NCBI RefSeq assembly: GCF_024693525.1
Contig: NZ_JAILKR010000099.1
Coordinates: forward strand, 1-18,068
Direction: 5' to 3'
Length of the DNA stretch: 18,068 nt
Source: Selenomonas sp.
Lineage (GTDB): Bacteria; Bacillota_C; Negativicutes; Selenomonadales; Selenomonadaceae
Part shown: positions 14,427 through 18,068 of the stretch, piece by piece
How the letters are laid out: every line of letters begins with the position of its first letter
Numbering within the stretch: the first letter of the stretch is position 1
Translations under genes and position numbers: made by a program
Notes under the pieces: model-generated
The model's database searches: none
What the model saw: only the letters and a program-made list of their open reading frames with translations
What the model was told of the DNA's origin: nothing

Positions 14427-15884
14427 TTGCGGAAAAAGATTGGGTTGCCTTTGGGCTTGTTGACGTTGTTGGTTATTTTGTTATTGCCGACGCCGCCGGA
14501 TTTGTCGACTGCTGGACATCGGATGTTGGCGGTGCTGGTGTTTTCCGTCGTGATTTGGATGTTTGAGACGGTTTCGTATCCGGTGTCGGCGGCTATCATT
14601 ATTTCGCTTATGGCTTTTCTGTTGGGAACGGCACCCAATATGATGAACCCGGATAAGACACTGGGAACATCTGGCGCGCTAAAGCTGGCGATGTCGGGGT
14701 TTTCAAGTCCTGCGTTGGCACTGGTAGGAGCAGCGCTGTTTATTTCAGCGGCAATGATGAAAACAGGGCTTGATAAACGGTTGGCATTATTTATTCTCTC
14801 GAAAATTGGTGCCAAGACGAAAAATGTCTTGGCTGGGGTTATCCTGGTCGGTTTTATCCTGAGCTTTTTTGTGCCGAGTACCACTGCGCGCGTGTCGTGT
14901 ATGGTGCCCATCGTCATGGGAATCATTTCGGCCTTTGGAGTGCCGCTCAAAAGTCGCTTTTCTGCTGTGATGATGATTGCGATTGCCCAGGCGGACAGTA
15001 TCTGGAATGTGGGCATTAAGACGGCAGCCGCGCAGAATATGATTGCGTTGGACTTTATTGAAAAACAGTTGGGAACCACGGTGAGCTGGATGGATTGGTT
15101 TATCACGGCCGCTCCTTTTGCAGCGATTATGAGTGTTGTCCTTTACTTCCTGCTGCTTAAACTAGTGCCGCCAGAGATGGATGAAATCGAGGGCGGGCAG
15201 GCAACGGTGGCTCGAGAATTAAAGGCGCTGGGGCCGATGTCGCTGAGTGAGAAAAAACTGCTCCTCGTTTCGCTGATTTTGTTATTCTTGTGGTCTACCG
15301 AAAAGATTTTGCATAACTTCGATACGTCCTCGACGACGATGGCGGCGATTACCATTATGATGCTCCCAGGGATAGGAATCATGACTTGGAAAGAGGCGCA
15401 GGCAAAAATCGGCTGGGGGACTCTCGTGTTGTTTGGCGTTGGCATAAGCCTGGGATCAGCGGTGCTTTCGACGAAGGCGGCCGCTTGGATTGCGCAGGTG
15501 ATTGTATCGCTGTTTGGCCTTTACCATACGTCGGCATTTATGATTATAGCGATACTGGCGATGTTCTTGATTGTCATTCACCTTGGTTTTGCCAGCGCTA
15601 CGGCACTGGCGGCCGCCATGATTCCTATCGTCATATCGGTACTGCAGGGCGCGGCGGAACATTCGCAGCTCAATGTCGTGGGGATGACGCTCATCCTGCA
15701 GTATGTGATTTGTTTTGGCTTTATTTTGCCTGTCAATGCACCGCAGAATATGGTGGCTTTTGGCACGGAGACCTTTGAAGCCAAGACGTTTATTAAGACG
15801 GGGATTCCGCTTACGCTGATTGCGTACAGCCTCATCCTGCTCATGGCGTCTACCTACTGGAAATGGTTGGGAATCATCTTGTAG
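14427..15884 (+). CDS. DASS (SLC13) family anion transporter
   Basis: This 485-residue membrane protein belongs to the divalent anion:sodium symporter / CitT-type antiporter family, which carries di- and tricarboxylates or sulfate. It has 11-12 hydrophobic segments. The two hairpin-loop substrate regions are recognisable as SFFVPSTTARV in the first half and LPVNAPQNMVAFG in the second, in place of the more usual SNT signatures. The start is a TTG at 14427, 7 bases after GGGAGG; an ATG at 14420 is followed at once by a stop. The gene forms a single-gene unit between its own promoter and the folT promoter, so context does not show the substrate. A dicarboxylate such as succinate, malate or tartrate is a reasonable guess for an anaerobic fermenter. 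Confidence 0.85.
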   Translation: MRKKIGLPLGLLTLLVILLLPTPPDLSTAGHRMLAVLVFSVVIWMFETVSYPVSAAIIISLMAFLLGTAPNMMNPDKTLGTSGALKLAMSGFSSPALALVGAALFISAAMMKTGLDKRLALFILSKIGAKTKNVLAGVILVGFILSFFVPSTTARVSCMVPIVMGIISAFGVPLKSRFSAVMMIAIAQADSIWNVGIKTAAAQNMIALDFIEKQLGTTVSWMDWFITAAPFAAIMSVVLYFLLLKLVPPEMDEIEGGQATVARELKALGPMSLSEKKLLLVSLILLFLWSTEKILHNFDTSSTTMAAITIMMLPGIGIMTWKEAQAKIGWGTLVLFGVGISLGSAVLSTKAAAWIAQVIVSLFGLYHTSAFMIIAILAMFLIVIHLGFASATALAAAMIPIVISVLQGAAEHSQLNVVGMTLILQYVICFGFILPVNAPQNMVAFGTETFEAKTFIKTGIPLTLIAYSLILLMASTYWKWLGIIL

Positions 15885-15902
15885 GAAGGTATGCGGAATT
15901 TC

Positions 15903-15931
15903 TTGACGGAATGATTGGTGCGTGCTATATT
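15903..15931 (+). promoter_or_regulatory. Promoter of the folT riboswitch transcript
   Basis: TTGACG (15903-15908), a 17-base spacer and TATATT (15926-15931), with a predicted start near 15938. A small hairpin (15941-15946 with 15949-15954) lies between the start and the riboswitch. Confidence 0.8.
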
Positions 15932-15955
15932 GAGGGCATACAGATAAATATCTGT

Positions 15956-16054
15956 AACAGAGTAAGCGAATGTGCGTTAAGTGCCAGATGGACGGGGAGT
16001 TGCCATCCGGACGAAAAGTTTTTACTTGCGGTACATTGGCTGCATCCCGCTGTT
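15956..16054 (+). ncRNA. Tetrahydrofolate (THF) riboswitch
   Basis: The RNA matches the THF-I riboswitch architecture. P1 is AACAG (15956-15960) with CTGTT (16050-16054). P2 is built on AATGTGC with GCGGTACATT. The conserved junction GCGTTAAGTG is present. P3 is CCAGATGG with CCATCCGG, and the 3' strand GCATCCCGC can form the expected pseudoknot, with CGGG in the P3 loop pairing CCCG. The element senses reduced folates and usually lowers expression of folate transport or synthesis genes when folate is plentiful. It lies directly upstream of the folate transporter gene, as expected. Confidence 0.88.
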
Positions 16055-16118
16055 GCATCTGAGATTAAGACCTCTCAATCGTGCAACAACGTTTGTTTTG
16101 CATGAAGGAGGTCTTTTT
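16052..16118 (+). promoter_or_regulatory. Expression platform of the THF riboswitch (ribosome-site sequestering hairpin)
   Basis: AAGACCTC (16067-16074) pairs perfectly with GAGGTCTT (16108-16115), burying most of the AAGGAGG site (16105-16111). The stem continues as CGTGCAA (16080-16086) with TTGCATG (16098-16104). A competing pairing, GTTGCA (16052-16057) with TGCAAC (16082-16087), overlaps the 3' strand of riboswitch P1, giving a simple switch: P1 formed favours sequestration, P1 open favours release. The TTTTT after the stem (16114-16118) could add weak termination. Confidence 0.7.
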
Positions 16119-16628
16119 ATGTCCCAGGATAAAGTGCGGGCAATGGTTTATGGTGCGTTTAGCATTAGCTTTATCATTTTGCTCACGTATGTGTTTTCTA
16201 TTCAGATGGTGTTTATCCATATTACCTTTGGTTTTTTGCCATTGGCGATGTATGGAGCTTGGTTCGGTCCCTGGCGGGCAGGGGTGATTGGTTCCCTGGC
16301 AAATTTTTTAGGGACGGCGGTGCTGGGATTTGGTGTTTTTTTTCCAGGCTTTATGCTGTCGGATTTTCTAACGGGCTGGATTTATGGTTTTTTCTTCCAT
16401 AATAAATTGTCCGTGGGGTGGAAGAATGCCTGGCTGCCGTTTCTGCTGGTGACGGTCATCGTTCATTTGGGATTGAATACTCTGTGGCTTGTGCTGTTTT
16501 ACGATAAGGCGGCTTCGGCTATCTTTATGGGACGGCTGGTCAAGAATATTCTTTGCTATCCTTTGGAGATCGGCTTGTTTTTGCTGGTTTACCGGCCGGC
16601 AGCAGCTTGGCGGTTGCAAAAATCGTAA
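16119..16628 (+). CDS. folT: Folate ECF transporter substrate-binding component
   Basis: This is a 169-residue integral membrane S component of an energy-coupling-factor transporter, which captures folate and works with a shared EcfA/A'/T module encoded elsewhere. Five to six hydrophobic helices are visible. Family-typical stretches are FLPLAMYGAWFGPWRAGVIG and the FFPGFMLSDFLTGWIYGFFF type segment. The ATG at 16119 follows AAGGAGG by 7 bases, and the frame upstream of it is riboswitch RNA, so longer starts are rejected. Control by the THF riboswitch supports folate as the ligand. It stands alone between its own promoter and the infC promoter. Confidence 0.9.
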   Translation: MSQDKVRAMVYGAFSISFIILLTYVFSIQMVFIHITFGFLPLAMYGAWFGPWRAGVIGSLANFLGTAVLGFGVFFPGFMLSDFLTGWIYGFFFHNKLSVGWKNAWLPFLLVTVIVHLGLNTLWLVLFYDKAASAIFMGRLVKNILCYPLEIGLFLLVYRPAAAWRLQKS

Positions 16629-16645
16629 GGAAGCCGAAAAAAGAT

Positions 16646-16674
16646 TTGACAGCTTGGCTGGGGTATGGTAAACT
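16646..16674 (+). promoter_or_regulatory. Promoter of the infC-rpmI-rplT operon
   Basis: TTGACA (16646-16651), a 17-base spacer and TAAACT (16669-16674), with TG at 16666-16667 as an extended -10. The predicted start is near 16681. Confidence 0.8.
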
Positions 16675-16680
16675 AACAGA

Positions 16681-16786
16681 GTCGTGAACAAGAAGGAGCC
16701 ACCGCTTCTCACCTACTGGCATAGGTCAGCTGGGTTTATAGCATGAGTTTTTTAGAGGTGGCTTTGTGCCGCCTCTTTCTTGTTTA
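16681..16786 (+). ncRNA. L20-type leader with attenuator of the infC operon
   Basis: The leader resembles the ribosomal protein L20 leader of Firmicutes, with the GAAGGAGCCACCGCTTCTC opening. AGAGGTGGC (16754-16762) and GCCGCCTCT (16768-16776) form a terminator stem followed by a T-rich run. GAGCCACC (16696-16703) can instead pair with GGTGGCTT (16757-16764), helped by AACAAGAA (16687-16694) with TTCTTGTT (16777-16784), as an antiterminator. In Bacillus, excess L20 binds such a leader and favours termination. The class call is by memory of the pattern. Confidence 0.8.
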
Positions 16787-16816
16787 TAAACATAAAACAT
16801 CAGGAGGTGTTCTACT

Positions 16817-17398
16817 ATTAGCAGAGATTCGTTACGCATCAATGAAGAAATTCATATTCGCGAAGTACGCGTAACCAGTGCAACTGGTGAGCAGCTCGGC
16901 ATCATGCCGACGCGCGAGGCACTTCGCATGGCGGAGGAGCAGCATCTGGACCTCGTTGAGGTAGCTCCGAAGGCAAAGCCGCCGGTCTGCCGTATCATGG
17001 ATTTTGGTAAGTATAGATACGAACAGCAGAAACGGGAGAAAGAGGCTAAGAAAAAACAGAAGGTTATTAGCATCAAGGAAGTTAAGCTTCGCCCGAACAT
17101 TGAACAACACGATTTTGACGTCAAGTTGAAGAATGCTCTTCGCTTTGTCGAAGAAGGAAATAAAGTCAAAGTGACTATCATGTTCCGCGGACGAGAGCTC
17201 TCTCATCCGGAACTCGGCAAAGAGGTATTGGGCCGCGTAGCTGAAAGGCTGGGCGACAGCGTCTCGATTGAGCGCAATGCCAAACTTGAAGGAAAAAATA
17301 TGACGATGATTGTTGCACCGAAAGTGCAGAAAGCATCGAAACCAAAGAAGTCGAAAGAGACTCAGTCTAAGGAGGAAAACAGTAATGCCAAAGATTAA
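16817..17398 (+). CDS. infC: Translation initiation factor IF-3
   Basis: IF-3 binds the 30S subunit, prevents premature joining of 50S and checks the start codon. The start is an ATT at 16817, 9 bases after AGGAGG (16802-16807). It gives 193 residues beginning (M)[19 protein letters not shown], where the N-terminal domain normally begins; the first in-frame ATG (16904) would delete this conserved part. Non-canonical ATT starts are known for infC and allow IF-3 to limit its own synthesis. The linker helix rich in Lys/Glu (about 75-95) and the C-terminal domain with [12 protein letters not shown] are intact. The C terminus carries a Lys/Ser/Glu-rich tail. It overlaps rpmI by 14 bases. Confidence 0.96.
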   Translation: MSRDSLRINEEIHIREVRVTSATGEQLGIMPTREALRMAEEQHLDLVEVAPKAKPPVCRIMDFGKYRYEQQKREKEAKKKQKVISIKEVKLRPNIEQHDFDVKLKNALRFVEEGNKVKVTIMFRGRELSHPELGKEVLGRVAERLGDSVSIERNAKLEGKNMTMIVAPKVQKASKPKKSKETQSKEENSNAKD

Positions 17399-17582
17399 AA
17401 CTCGCAGAGCTGCTGCAAAACGTTTTACCGTAACGGGTAGTGGTGAATTCAAACGTAACAAGGCTTTCAAGAGCCATATCCTGGAGAAGAAATCTCCGAA
17501 ACGTAAACGCAACCTGCGTAAAGCTTCTCTGATCACGGCTGCAGATTATGGCCGCGTTAAGAGAATGATGCCGTACGCTTAA
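17385..17582 (+). CDS. rpmI: 50S ribosomal protein L35
   Basis: This 65-residue basic protein of the large ribosomal subunit begins [14 protein letters not shown] and contains the typical [20 protein letters not shown] region and RKASLI segment. AAGGAGG at 17369-17375 lies inside the infC reading frame, and the start codon precedes the infC stop by 14 bases, so the two genes are translationally linked. The length is normal for the family. Confidence 0.97.
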   Translation: MPKIKTRRAAAKRFTVTGSGEFKRNKAFKSHILEKKSPKRKRNLRKASLITAADYGRVKRMMPYA

Positions 17583-17631
17583 TCGCGAAATTTGACTGGA
17601 TTACGAAACCGATTATTAGGAGGATGAAAAC

Positions 17632-17985
17632 ATGCCAAGAGTAAAAGTAGGCGTGACTGCACATAGACGTCATAAGAAAATCCTGAAGCTCGCTAAGGGT
17701 TACAAAGGTTCCAAGAGCAAACAGTTCAAGAAAGCTAACGAGACTGTAATGAAGGCTCTCTACTACGCTCGTCGTGACCGTCGTGCGAAGAAGGGCAACT
17801 TCCGTCGTCTCTGGATCGCTCGTATCAACGCTGCTGCACGTGTGAACGGCATTTCCTACAGCCGTCTCGTTTGCGGCCTGACTAAGGCTGGCGTTGAAGT
17901 AAACCGCAAGATGCTGGCTGACCTGGCCATCTCTGATGAAAAGGCTTTCGCTCAGCTCGTTGCTGTTGCTAAAGAAAACCTCTAA
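17632..17985 (+). CDS. rplT: 50S ribosomal protein L20
   Basis: This 117-residue protein binds 23S rRNA early in large-subunit assembly and, in Firmicutes, represses its own operon through the leader RNA. It begins [20 protein letters not shown] and contains the long basic helix and the [19 protein letters not shown] segment, with the C-terminal regulatory half complete. AGGAGGA at 17620-17626 precedes the start. A terminator follows the stop by about 20 bases. Confidence 0.98.
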   Translation: MPRVKVGVTAHRRHKKILKLAKGYKGSKSKQFKKANETVMKALYYARRDRRAKKGNFRRLWIARINAAARVNGISYSRLVCGLTKAGVEVNRKMLADLAISDEKAFAQLVAVAKENL

Positions 17986-18006
17986 TTTCATAGCTGGTTT
18001 ATTTAA

Positions 18007-18032
18007 GCCGTCCCTGCGGGGGCGGCTTTTTT
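18007..18032 (+). terminator. Terminator of the infC-rpmI-rplT operon
   Basis: GCCGTCCC (18007-18014) pairs with GGGGCGGC (18019-18026) around a TGCG loop, followed by six T residues. The next gene begins only 16 bases after the T run, so some read-through into it is possible. Confidence 0.92.
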
Positions 18033-18048
18033 GACAGGAGGAAAGAGG

Positions 18049-18068
18049 ATGGAATATATTGACAGCCC
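18049..18068 (+). CDS. Start of the next gene, possibly an RNA methyltransferase (partial)
   Basis: An ATG at 18049, 7 bases after AGGAGG (18036-18041), opens a frame reading MEYIDS before the window ends. In many Firmicutes a TrmH/SpoU-type 23S rRNA methyltransferase follows rplT. That is the only basis for the suggestion, as six codons cannot identify a protein. Confidence 0.4.

Noticed and set aside
1..18068. CRISPR arrays, tRNA or rRNA genes, insertion sequences, phage attachment sites
   Set aside because: No regularly spaced repeats, cloverleaf-like sequences, transposase frames or terminal inverted repeats were seen when reading the window.

Overview
The window looks like a chromosomal segment from a Negativicutes bacterium, most likely Selenomonadaceae (Selenomonas, Mitsuokella or Megamonas type). 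This is inferred from gene content, moderate GC, Firmicutes-style leader RNAs and strong AGGAGG ribosome binding sites, not from a database search. All recognisable genes are on the + strand.

Layout. 2-115: the 3' tail of a methyl-accepting chemotaxis protein, followed by a terminator. 469-2595: a glucose-family PTS permease of EIICBA type behind an extended -10 promoter and a long leader hairpin. 2854-10200: a tightly packed ethanolamine/cobalamin operon in the order ethanolamine permease, eutA, eutB, eutC, cobT, cobS, cobC, with 4-nt ATGA or 14-nt overlaps or very short gaps at most joints. 10279-14197: an amino-sugar operon of an RpiR-type regulator, nagB, nanE and a second glucose-family PTS permease (EIICB, no EIIA), closed by an 18-bp terminator. 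14427-15884: a DASS/SLC13 family anion transporter with its own promoter and a terminator-like hairpin in its leader. 15956-16628: a tetrahydrofolate riboswitch and a folT-type ECF substrate-binding membrane protein. 16646-17985: the infC-rpmI-rplT translation operon with an L20-type leader and a non-ATG infC start. 18049 to the end: the first codons of the next gene, probably an rRNA methyltransferase.

How the genes fit together. The ethanolamine operon imports ethanolamine and splits it to acetaldehyde and ammonia with the adenosylcobalamin-dependent lyase EutBC. EutA reactivates the lyase, and CobT/CobS/CobC attach the lower-ligand nucleotide loop that completes the cofactor. No microcompartment shell genes, EutD/E/G, EutT or EutVW are present here, so within this window the pathway looks geared to nitrogen release rather than a full carbon-utilising microcompartment. 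The amino-sugar operon funnels N-acetylmannosamine-6-P or glucosamine-6-P into fructose-6-P. Its PTS permease lacks an EIIA domain and could borrow the EIIA of the upstream EIICBA protein.

No clearly unprecedented gene system is visible. The most interesting material is (i) the fusion of a eut core with nucleotide-loop assembly genes in one operon and (ii) an unusual density of 5' leaders with terminator-like hairpins. Such leaders precede the EIICBA permease, the eut operon, the DASS transporter, folT and infC. Two of them (folT and infC) match known RNA classes; three do not match any class I recognise.
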